Made by a program: the position numbers and the translations under genes. Below are positions 1 to 5,771 of a stretch of 8,677 nt of DNA, one piece after another. The notes beneath the pieces were generated by a model. The model was not told the origin of the DNA, made no database searches, and saw only the letters and a program-made list of their open reading frames with translations. Positions within the stretch are counted from its first letter, which is position 1. Every line of letters starts with the position of its first letter. The DNA is from Treponema sp. (GTDB lineage: Bacteria; Spirochaetota; Spirochaetia; Treponematales; Treponemataceae): positions 1-8,677 of the forward strand of contig JAGADS010000008.1 of NCBI GenBank assembly GCA_017613485.1. Reading direction: 5' to 3'.

Positions 1-112
1 CACCGCTTTTCAATTTGCTGCGGTTCATTCCATTGGGAAGAGATGCTATATAAGAATCCAAACGTTGGGTTTCTGTGTAATCAGAAGGAACCTTTATGCT
101 GAAATAATGCAC
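1..112 (-). CDS. RluA-family RNA pseudouridine synthase, N-terminal fragment
   Basis: The gene runs off the left edge; only 37 codons are present. The peptide starts HYFSIKVPSDYTETQRLDSY and continues with IASLPNGMNRSKLKSG. This is the pattern expected for the N-terminal S4 RNA-binding domain of RluA/RluD-type pseudouridine synthases: an RLDxYIA segment followed by an (S/N)RSxLK helix. Such enzymes convert uridine to pseudouridine in rRNA or tRNA; the catalytic domain would lie outside the window. The start is a GTG at 112-110 that shares its G with the TAG stop of the upstream gene (TAGTG), so translation is probably coupled. A GGAAAAAGAG purine stretch just before it could serve as ribosome-binding site. 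No in-frame ATG occurs before codon 29, which would cut into the S4 motif. The open frame and motif are seen directly; the family is inferred from a short segment, and which Rlu subtype it is cannot be told. Confidence 0.7.
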   Translation of the reverse strand, partial: MHYFSIKVPSDYTETQRLDSYIASLPNGMNRSKLKSG

Positions 113-606
113 TACTCTTTTTCCATGCCTTGTTCTTGCTCTTCATCATCAGGTAAATTATCCTGAGGTGAAAAATTATTTGTAGGAATAATCGTTATAT
201 TGTTTGATTCCTGAATCGCCCTTTGCTGGATTTTCACTTGATTTTTATGCTTTACCATTGTGATTATAAAATCAACGATTCCTATGACTAGGCTTACTCC
301 AAGGGAAACACCTACTATAATTTTCATGTCATCCTGAGTGTAAGCTGCATTTTTATTGAAAGGACTTGGGAAACTTGTTGTTTTTCCTGTTGCATATTGA
401 ATTGTACTGTATGTAAGGGATACCGCAAGAGTTGTAAAAGGAACTGAGCCCAAAGTAACGATTTCTGAACGCCTTAAATTTAGAAGCCATTCTGGGAATT
501 CTGATTTTTCATACGGCTCCGGTTCTGTTGATTTTGTGTCTTCTGCAAAAAGCTGTGAGGAAAACAGCAATGATAAAACAGTAAAAATGACAAGGAATTT
601 TTTCAT
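112..606 (-). CDS. Small exported/membrane protein of unknown function
   Basis: This gene encodes 164 residues and I cannot assign a function. Residues 1-21 form a signal peptide (MKKF followed by a hydrophobic stretch ending SSQLFA), with likely signal peptidase I cleavage after Ala21. A charged linker follows, then PEWLLNLRRSEIVTLGSVPFT (about residues 38-58), which leads into a moderately hydrophobic stretch to about residue 71. A clear membrane helix lies at about 95-118, followed by a basic KHKNQVK segment and a polar, acidic C-terminus (DDEEQEQ). The W-x(5)-RRSEI...GS-PFT motif resembles a conserved signature I associate with treponemal hypothetical proteins; this is recollection and was not searched. 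The ATG at 606 overlaps the yggS stop by 4 bp (ATGA), with a GAGG-type ribosome site upstream, and its own stop overlaps the next start. It is therefore probably translated as part of the yggS/rlu chain. The localisation is likely inner membrane with a periplasmic portion. Confidence 0.8.
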   Translation of the reverse strand: MKKFLVIFTVLSLLFSSQLFAEDTKSTEPEPYEKSEFPEWLLNLRRSEIVTLGSVPFTTLAVSLTYSTIQYATGKTTSFPSPFNKNAAYTQDDMKIIVGVSLGVSLVIGIVDFIITMVKHKNQVKIQQRAIQESNNITIIPTNNFSPQDNLPDDEEQEQGMEKE

Positions 607-1334
607 TGATAATTCCTCTCACCAAAAATAGCAGTCCCTATTCTAACCATTGTACTGCCCTCTTCTATTGCAATTAAAAAATCACCGCTCATGCCCATGC
701 TCAGTTCTCGAACAGGGAGTGACGGAAAACGAGTATGTATTGAATCACGAAGATTACGTAAAGTTATGAATGATTTTCTTATGAGTTTTTCATCCTGAAC
801 AAAAGGGGCCATTGTCATAAGACCGGCTGGAATTACATGAGGAAAATCACCAGATGCACAGCGTTCAAGGGACCTGAAAAGATCGTCCTCACTTTCATAT
901 CCAGATTTGGAATCCTCTGCGGTGTGATACTCAAAGAAAACCGATATCTGCTTATCAAGGCCTGCACAGTGTTTTTCTATGTCCTCAAGAAGCTCAATGC
1001 GGTCAACAGATTGAATGCAGGAGGAAATGCTAACCGCTTTTTTTACTTTATTGCTCTGCAGTGAGCCAATGATGTGAAGCTCCGGAAGTTTATTTACTCC
1101 CTGTGCTGCAAGCGTCTGGTTTATCTCTGTGAATTTTTCGGTTGCCTCCTGGACTCTGTTCTCTCCAAAAAGAATCTGTCCTGCATTAAAGGCATCGATT
1201 ACATCCTGAGCCGGATGAAATTTGCTTACTGCACAAAGACGCACAGAATCACTCTTTGCAGAAGCTTTTTTTTCAGCAAGATGAATCTGATTTTTTATAT
1301 TCAAAAGTTTTTCTTCTATCTCGGACTTGGACAT
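603..1334 (-). CDS. yggS: YggS/PROSC-family pyridoxal phosphate homeostasis protein
   Basis: The family consists of single-domain, fold-type III (alanine-racemase-like) PLP-binding proteins that buffer free pyridoxal 5'-phosphate and affect amino-acid and vitamin B6 homeostasis in the cytoplasm. The 243-residue product shows the full signature: AVSKFHP with the PLP lysine at Lys38, FGENRVQEA, HIIGSLQSNKVK, SVDRIELL, GLMTMAP, and near the C-terminus LSMGMSGDFLIAIEEGSTMV followed by RIGTAIFGER. The length is close to that of E. coli YggS (about 234). I place the start at the ATG at 1334 rather than the upstream in-frame ATG at 1382. It is preceded by AAGGAG seven bases away, and the extra 16 residues of the longer form would lie inside rsmA and look unlike the family. 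The Shine-Dalgarno sequence overlaps the rsmA stop codon. The TGA stop overlaps the next start (ATGA). No key residue appears to be missing. Confidence 0.95.
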   Translation of the reverse strand: MSKSEIEEKLLNIKNQIHLAEKKASAKSDSVRLCAVSKFHPAQDVIDAFNAGQILFGENRVQEATEKFTEINQTLAAQGVNKLPELHIIGSLQSNKVKKAVSISSCIQSVDRIELLEDIEKHCAGLDKQISVFFEYHTAEDSKSGYESEDDLFRSLERCASGDFPHVIPAGLMTMAPFVQDEKLIRKSFITLRNLRDSIHTRFPSLPVRELSMGMSGDFLIAIEEGSTMVRIGTAIFGERNYQ

Positions 1335-1345
1335 AAACCTGCTCC

Positions 1346-2221
1346 TTAGTCTCCTTTTGATGACATTATAGCAGAAGAGCATATTTCAGACAACCGCACA
1401 TAGTCGCTGACAGAAAGATTTTCAGCACGCATGTTTTTGTCTATTGTTGCTTCCTCAAGAATTTTCTGCGGCTCATGACCTTGTGGCAATATGCTTTTTA
1501 TATTGTTCAATACGGTTTTCCTTCTGCTTGAAAAAAGAGCATGAATCAATTTGACAAGCAATTTAGGATTTGAGCATTTTAACGGGTTTTCCTTTTTCGT
1601 AAGAAGCACGGTCTGGGATGCTACATTGGGTCTTGGCCAGAAATTACCGGCAGAAATCTCAGAACCAAGCTTTACATCATAAAGCCACTGACATAGAACC
1701 GAAAACGAAGAATAATCTTTTGAGGACGGATTTGCGCATATTCTCTGTGCAACCTCTTTCTGAACGGTAAACACACAGCGCTCAAATGCAAAGCCATGCT
1801 CGATAGTGTCGGCAATAAAAGTTGATGCAATGTTATACGGAAGGTTCCCGAAAAGCTTTACAGGCCTTTTATCCTGAACCTCTTTTTGCCATGTCTTTAG
1901 CACGTCACCTGAGACAATACGGAAATTTCCTGCATTGATTTCTGGAGAAAATATCTCATTAAGGGCAGAGATGAACCCCCTGTCAATCTCAAATGCCGTG
2001 AGGCTTGCCTTTTTATCAAGTATTTCCCTTGTCATGCAGCCAAGCCCAGGTCCTATTTCCCAGATTTCTTCTGCCTCATGAATATCAAGCATGTCAACAA
2101 TGCGTGTCCTTGCCTTGGGATTAACAAGAAAATTCTGACCGAATTTTTTCTGCATCGCCATGCCGTTCTGCTCAAGAAAATTTTTAAGCTCAAGCGGTGA
2201 ATTATAATCTATCTTTGTCAT
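1346..2221 (-). CDS. rsmA: 16S rRNA (A1518/A1519-N6,N6)-dimethyltransferase RsmA (KsgA)
   Basis: RsmA uses S-adenosylmethionine to dimethylate the two adjacent adenosines of the 3'-terminal hairpin of 16S rRNA, a late 30S assembly checkpoint; loss of the enzyme gives kasugamycin resistance. The 291-residue protein has the family motifs in order: FGQNFLVNP at 27-35, SAM-binding motif I EIGPGLG at 55-61, the acidic residue after motif I in FEID (77-80), SGDV at 104-107, the catalytic-site motif NLPYN at 126-130, the FTVQKEVAQR helix at 151-160, and the C-terminal domain with FSSRRKT (230-236) and RAENLS (265-270). It is slightly longer than typical KsgA (about 270), mainly at the ends. The ATG at 2221 has AAGGA six bases upstream. 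It starts 20 bp after comEC and ends 11 bp before yggS, on the same strand, consistent with an operon. Confidence 0.97.
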   Translation of the reverse strand: MTKIDYNSPLELKNFLEQNGMAMQKKFGQNFLVNPKARTRIVDMLDIHEAEEIWEIGPGLGCMTREILDKKASLTAFEIDRGFISALNEIFSPEINAGNFRIVSGDVLKTWQKEVQDKRPVKLFGNLPYNIASTFIADTIEHGFAFERCVFTVQKEVAQRICANPSSKDYSSFSVLCQWLYDVKLGSEISAGNFWPRPNVASQTVLLTKKENPLKCSNPKLLVKLIHALFSSRRKTVLNNIKSILPQGHEPQKILEEATIDKNMRAENLSVSDYVRLSEICSSAIMSSKGD

Positions 2222-2241
2222 ACAAAATCCTTATAAAAATG

Positions 2242-3513
2242 TCAGACTTGGACTGGCGGACATTTAGCAAAAAATTCCACTATCCACACAATGAAATTAT
2301 AGAACATGTTAAGTATACCACCAAACACGCCTGAAAGAAAAGGCATACACAGGCATAATATAATGGCAATTATGGATAATGTAAAAAACAGTGAAATTAA
2401 AGGAGCTGCAAAAACCGTCGCTACGATTCCGACAGGGGCAAAGGAACCGAAAAGTGAGATTGAAATCGGGGCTCCGAACACCTGTGCACCAGTTGATGCA
2501 GAAAGGGAACCAGAGAGTTTTGGTGGAAATATTTTTGAATAGAAGCATAGAAAGAGTTTTGAGAAAATGAGGATTCCTGCAAGTGCCCCGTATGAGAGCA
2601 TGAAAGCAGCTGTCTTGACATCCTCTGGAATTACGCAGACATGTATTAAAAATGATAGAGAAAGAATCTCAAGCGTATCTGCCGTGCAGCAGAAGACACC
2701 CCTTGCAATAATTGCAATAAGTGAGCATAAAAAAGCCCTGAACAATGACGGAGAAAGGCCTGCAAACCATATAAAGAAAAGTATGCCCAGTGCCTGAAAT
2801 ATTCCTGCCCATCGTTTCCCGAAAACTGAAGTGCCTGCTTTTGAAGAAAGGCCTGAGAAAAATGAAAGATGCATTCCGCTTAATGCAAGAATATGAGAAA
2901 GGCCTGCATCCCTGAATGAATCAGAAACCCCGTCACCAAGGTATTCCCGCGAGCCTGACAATAGTGACAGAATCAATCCTCCAGCCTTTGACCATGAATA
3001 CATAAGCCTTTTAAAGATTAGGCGGCACATTGCACGGAAATGTTCAACTGTACCCCAAAAACTACTGTCATAGCCCATATAATCAAGCGAAGTCACAACA
3101 AAACACTTGTAATCACTGTTCCAGTAACCGTGACAAGAAACAATCTCACCCATTTCAATAAGTGCTGTCTTACCGGAAATGGAGTACAGTTTTCCTGGGT
3201 AAACAGCCTCAACTATGGAAGATGGAATCCATATCCTGACTTTTCCCGATGACTCTGCTTTTATTATTGAATTATTTTTTTCGGTTGAAACATTGCAAGC
3301 CTTAAGCTGTGCAGAGTAATATTTTCCAGAGGAAAACCTGGATGGATTAGAGTTTATCCTTCCGGTTATGGAAACGGCTTCTTCTATTGGAATGATGGAT
3401 GAATATGGACTTTGAGGACGCAGAGGAACAAAGCCACCATAAAGCAGCATGGCAACTGTTACAGAAGCGATTATAAAGGGATTTCTTAAATAATCTAATA
3501 AAATTCTTATCAT
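2242..3513 (-). CDS. ComEC/Rec2-family competence membrane protein, lacking the metallo-beta-lactamase domain
   Basis: ComEC/Rec2 proteins form the inner-membrane channel for single-stranded DNA during natural transformation. This 423-residue protein has an N-terminal hydrophobic segment (about 11-30) and a soluble region at about 45-145 with the beta-rich look of the DUF4131/OB-like domain (EAVSITGRINSNPSRF, KVRIWIPSS). The Competence domain starts near residue 175 and carries the signature AGLSHILALSGMHLS (203-217). At least six hydrophobic segments follow up to residue 416. The protein then stops at CPPVQV, so the C-terminal metallo-beta-lactamase-like domain of full-length ComEC (B. subtilis ComEC is about 776 residues) is absent, with no sign of a frameshift: the stop is followed 20 bp later by rsmA. 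It may be a transport-only subunit or may not serve DNA uptake. The ATG at 3513 has AAGAGG four bases upstream. A terminator hairpin lies immediately in front of the gene. Confidence 0.85.
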   Translation of the reverse strand: MIRILLDYLRNPFIIASVTVAMLLYGGFVPLRPQSPYSSIIPIEEAVSITGRINSNPSRFSSGKYYSAQLKACNVSTEKNNSIIKAESSGKVRIWIPSSIVEAVYPGKLYSISGKTALIEMGEIVSCHGYWNSDYKCFVVTSLDYMGYDSSFWGTVEHFRAMCRLIFKRLMYSWSKAGGLILSLLSGSREYLGDGVSDSFRDAGLSHILALSGMHLSFFSGLSSKAGTSVFGKRWAGIFQALGILFFIWFAGLSPSLFRAFLCSLIAIIARGVFCCTADTLEILSLSFLIHVCVIPEDVKTAAFMLSYGALAGILIFSKLFLCFYSKIFPPKLSGSLSASTGAQVFGAPISISLFGSFAPVGIVATVFAAPLISLFFTLSIIAIILCLCMPFLSGVFGGILNMFYNFIVWIVEFFAKCPPVQV

Positions 3514-3533
3514 CTGGCCTCTTGCAGCCGGAG

Positions 3534-3573
3534 AAAAAAATAATCCGGCCTATATATTATATATAGTACCGGA
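3534..3573 (-). terminator. Rho-independent terminator between the PilZ gene and comEC
   Basis: On the minus strand, TCCGG (3573-3569) pairs with CCGGA (3548-3544). Within it CTATATA pairs with TATATAG around a 3-nt TAA loop, with a small 2x1 internal loop between the two helices, giving 12 base pairs in all. TTATTTTTTT (3543-3534) follows at once. This is the standard intrinsic-terminator form. It lies about 45 bp past the PilZ gene stop and only about 20 bp before the comEC start, so it should end PilZ transcripts and limit read-through into comEC. A TATAAT (3561-3556) inside the hairpin could double as a -10 element, but no good -35 is visible. Confidence 0.7.
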
Positions 3574-3616
3574 CATGCTGTTTTTAACAAAAATTTTGGA
3601 AAAAAGTTGTTTTTTT

Positions 3617-4978
3617 TTAGTTTTTCTTTACGCTAAGATCCTTATCAGGTATAAAACCGTTTCCCAGTATATTCTGAGCCTCTGTATTGGGAACTCCTCC
3701 CATACCGAAAGAATCATCTCCAGCTACTATTTCAACGCTAGGATCATTTGCTGGATTAAGCTTTGGTTTTGGAGCTGATTTTACAAGATTCTCCACAACA
3801 GGTTCTGGCTCTTGCTGTTCATTGGCATTTTCTGTTTCGTCGGTTTCTTCCGGTTTATTTTCCGGGACTGCTGTTGAATAATCCGGATTTATGTCAATAA
3901 CGACACCAGACGGAAGCTCTTCGTTATAGCTGTCTTCTTCGGATGCAATCAAAGCCTCATTGATTTCCTTTTCATTTTCCGGGATGACATTATAAACATA
4001 GGAGAGAATAGCATTTTTCATTGATGGATCGATATGTGTACATTCAAAATGAAGTCGTGACTGGTCAATCACCTTGTTGTATTCAACTGCACGGATTATT
4101 CCGTACATCATTATGAACGTATCCTGCAATTCAAACTGAAGCTTTATCCTTGCATTTGCCTTGCCTACACCACCGATTCTTATCATTGCTCCATCTTCAC
4201 TTATATCCTCAAGCAGGCATCGGTAGCCTTCCTCGGTATCCACGGCATTATAGTCAACCACTTCGGATTTTATCATGTACATCTGGGCATAGATATTGCA
4301 TACACAGCGTACTGACTGTCTCTTCTGGGCACGGTCAAGCTTATTGCTGTGGCGGAGGAAAAGACAGTCCTGCCCCTGGAACACACCTGCACCAAATACC
4401 TCAGTGTCAAATGCATATCCAGCATCACCCTTGCGCCAGAAATATACTGAAATATGATGATCCTCCCAGAGTTCTCCGTCAAGAACCGTGAAACGCTTGT
4501 TTTTCTTGTCTTCCTGACGTGGAAGTGAAACTACAAGCTCGCGGCCATTGTTCAAGACAACAGATGCAAAAACACCTTTGCCCGGAAGGATAATCCTGAG
4601 CCTTTGTCCTGTATCAAGAGATCGGGTATCCTCAAGTCCTTTCTTTCCCTCATGGTCAAGGGTAATTCGTGTTCGGTATTTATAGAGTTTTGAAAGGAAC
4701 TGCTGAGTCTGGTAGCTGTTTTCTGTATTATTGTTTTTTGCCTCTGCTATAATCTGCGCGATACAGTCATTCAACACATTTGTAGAGAGAAAAAGAGAGA
4801 TTGGTTCCTCAAGCTTGGTTTTCTTGGCAAGTTTCCATAAAGTGTTTATTTCACCCAATTTAAAGTCAGAATCCATGCCCTTTGTATAGAATTTTATCTT
4901 TGCATCATTTACCACGTAAATACGGGCAATAATCGCGACTACTGCAATGATGATTAAAAAAGCTATAAGACTGCTCAA
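3617..4978 (-). CDS. Membrane-anchored PilZ-domain protein (predicted c-di-GMP receptor, YcgR/PlzA-like)
   Basis: The 453-residue protein begins with one hydrophobic segment (about 3-23), probably a membrane anchor. A helical linker (about 40-105) precedes a beta-rich region (about 118-210) that resembles the N-terminal domain of YcgR-type flagellar brake proteins. A PilZ domain follows (about 214-330), with the c-di-GMP-binding arginine motif R220-QSV-R224 and the second motif D258-I-S260-ED-G263. Residues 335-453 form a long, acidic, low-complexity tail (EEDSYNEE, ETDETENANEQQEPEP). Such proteins bind cyclic di-GMP and typically modulate motility or surface behaviour; that role is inferred from the family. 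The start is a TTG at 4978 with GAGAGG five bases upstream; no in-frame ATG lies near the start, and the anchor begins right after it. It is transcribed divergently from the intramembrane-protease gene and ends at a terminator before comEC. Confidence 0.85.
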   Translation of the reverse strand: MSSLIAFLIIIAVVAIIARIYVVNDAKIKFYTKGMDSDFKLGEINTLWKLAKKTKLEEPISLFLSTNVLNDCIAQIIAEAKNNNTENSYQTQQFLSKLYKYRTRITLDHEGKKGLEDTRSLDTGQRLRIILPGKGVFASVVLNNGRELVVSLPRQEDKKNKRFTVLDGELWEDHHISVYFWRKGDAGYAFDTEVFGAGVFQGQDCLFLRHSNKLDRAQKRQSVRCVCNIYAQMYMIKSEVVDYNAVDTEEGYRCLLEDISEDGAMIRIGGVGKANARIKLQFELQDTFIMMYGIIRAVEYNKVIDQSRLHFECTHIDPSMKNAILSYVYNVIPENEKEINEALIASEEDSYNEELPSGVVIDINPDYSTAVPENKPEETDETENANEQQEPEPVVENLVKSAPKPKLNPANDPSVEIVAGDDSFGMGGVPNTEAQNILGNGFIPDKDLSVKKN

Positions 4979-4979
4979 A

Positions 4980-5008
4980 TTGACCTCTCTTTAATATTCA
5001 TTTATAAT
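4980..5008 (+). promoter_or_regulatory. Sigma70-type promoter for the CPBP protease gene
   Basis: TTGACC (4980-4985), a 17-bp spacer and TATAAT (5003-5008) give 5/6 and 6/6 consensus matches at ideal spacing. Transcription would start near 5015, leaving a leader of about 16 nt before the ATG at 5031. The -35 box lies over the ribosome site and abuts the TTG start of the divergent PilZ gene, so the two transcription units share this 52-bp spacer. Confidence 0.75.
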
Positions 5009-5030
5009 AGCATAAAGTGCTGGTCATAAA

Positions 5031-5702
5031 ATGAATAAAAAAATACTACTGATTGAATGGATTGCAGTTTTAATTTTTCTCATAATTCCACCGCTTCTGG
5101 TAAATCCCGGTTCAACGGCAACCATTGCGAACAACGGAAAAATCAGTCCATTTCTTCTCCTACGTTTGATTATCGCCATTTTTTTATATTATCAACAGAT
5201 ATATGTGTCAAAAAAAACGACTTGCGATAAAAAAGGAAGGTTCAGGCACGTGATGCTTTTTTTATCATGGTCAGCTTTATGCTTCGGTTTCCTGATGATC
5301 ATACAGGCACTAATGCAGGCTCTGACACTGATTCTTCCGGTGGATTACAAGGAAACGCTGATTGACTTGAATTTCAGTAAATTTGAATATGCAGTTGTTT
5401 TTCTGAATCTTTTGACGGGTGCTTTTTATGAGGAGGTTATATACAGGGAGTATCTGCCCGAAACACTTCTTTTGTTCTCTAAAGAAAGAAAAATACCCGC
5501 TATTTTGTCAGAATGTGCATGTGTGCTTGTATTTGCCATGTCACACCGCTATCTGGGGCTTATGGCAGTCCTGAATGCACTTTTGGGAGGAATAATGCTC
5601 AGGATATGCAGGAAAAAATCGCTTTCGATATGGGCAGGAACCTTTGCTCATTTTGCTTACAACGCGGTCTTGCTGATTTTTGCGATTCTTCAGAAAAAAT
5701 GA
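5031..5702 (+). CDS. CPBP-family (CAAX/Abi) intramembrane glutamic metalloprotease
   Basis: The 223-residue protein is largely hydrophobic, with segments at about 5-24, 40-57, 73-103, 120-133, 160-170, 174-192 and 203-220. It carries the three catalytic motifs of the CPBP (formerly Abi/CAAX protease) family: E134-E135-VIY-R139, F168-AMS-H172 and H207-FAY-N211. These residues form the active site of intramembrane glutamate proteases such as Rce1. Bacterial members process or protect membrane peptides, bacteriocins or signalling proteins, but the substrate here cannot be told. All key residues are intact. The ATG at 5031 has only a poor Shine-Dalgarno-like sequence and a short leader, yet the promoter is strong. 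The gene lies 69 bp before an outer-membrane protein gene on the same strand; whether the two are functionally linked is unknown. Confidence 0.88.
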   Translation: MNKKILLIEWIAVLIFLIIPPLLVNPGSTATIANNGKISPFLLLRLIIAIFLYYQQIYVSKKTTCDKKGRFRHVMLFLSWSALCFGFLMIIQALMQALTLILPVDYKETLIDLNFSKFEYAVVFLNLLTGAFYEEVIYREYLPETLLLFSKERKIPAILSECACVLVFAMSHRYLGLMAVLNALLGGIMLRICRKKSLSIWAGTFAHFAYNAVLLIFAILQKK

Positions 5703-5704
5703 AT

Positions 5705-5738
5705 TTGACTTGTTTTTTATGCAATTATGTATTAGAAT
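5705..5738 (+). promoter_or_regulatory. Possible promoter for the outer-membrane protein gene
   Basis: The spacer holds TTGACT (5705-5710) and the overlapping TTGTTT (5710-5715). TTGTTT lies 17 bp before TAGAAT (5733-5738, 5/6 match to the -10 consensus). TTGACT has a better -35 but a weaker partner at 17 bp (TGTATT, 5728-5733). Either would give a leader of roughly 25-35 nt containing the strong ribosome site. Which pair is used cannot be decided, and read-through from the protease gene is also possible, since no terminator is visible between them. Confidence 0.4.
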
Positions 5739-5771
5739 TTTACTTGGGTGAGTTTAATCAAGGAGGTTTTT

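Noticed and set aside
837..1349. Two plus-strand open frames opposite yggS
   Set aside because: Both are shadows of the well-conserved YggS gene and have no recognisable motif.
1335..1382. A 16-residue N-terminal extension of the YggS protein starting at the ATG at 1382
   Set aside because: It lies inside rsmA, does not look like the family's N-terminus, and the ATG at 1334 has an AAGGAG ribosome site at ideal spacing.
3544..3573. The same CCGG hairpin as a plus-strand terminator
   Set aside because: On the plus strand the hairpin is not followed directly by a T-tract, and no plus-strand gene ends there.
4150..4491. A 113-codon plus-strand open frame opposite the PilZ gene
   Set aside because: It is fully inside a well-supported PilZ protein gene, is rich in His/Cys/Pro in an unnatural way, and has no ribosome site.
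5748..5771. An eight-residue upstream extension of the outer-membrane protein
   Set aside because: It would place the AAGGAGG ribosome site inside the coding region and put extra residues before a normal MKNFRKY signal-peptide start.
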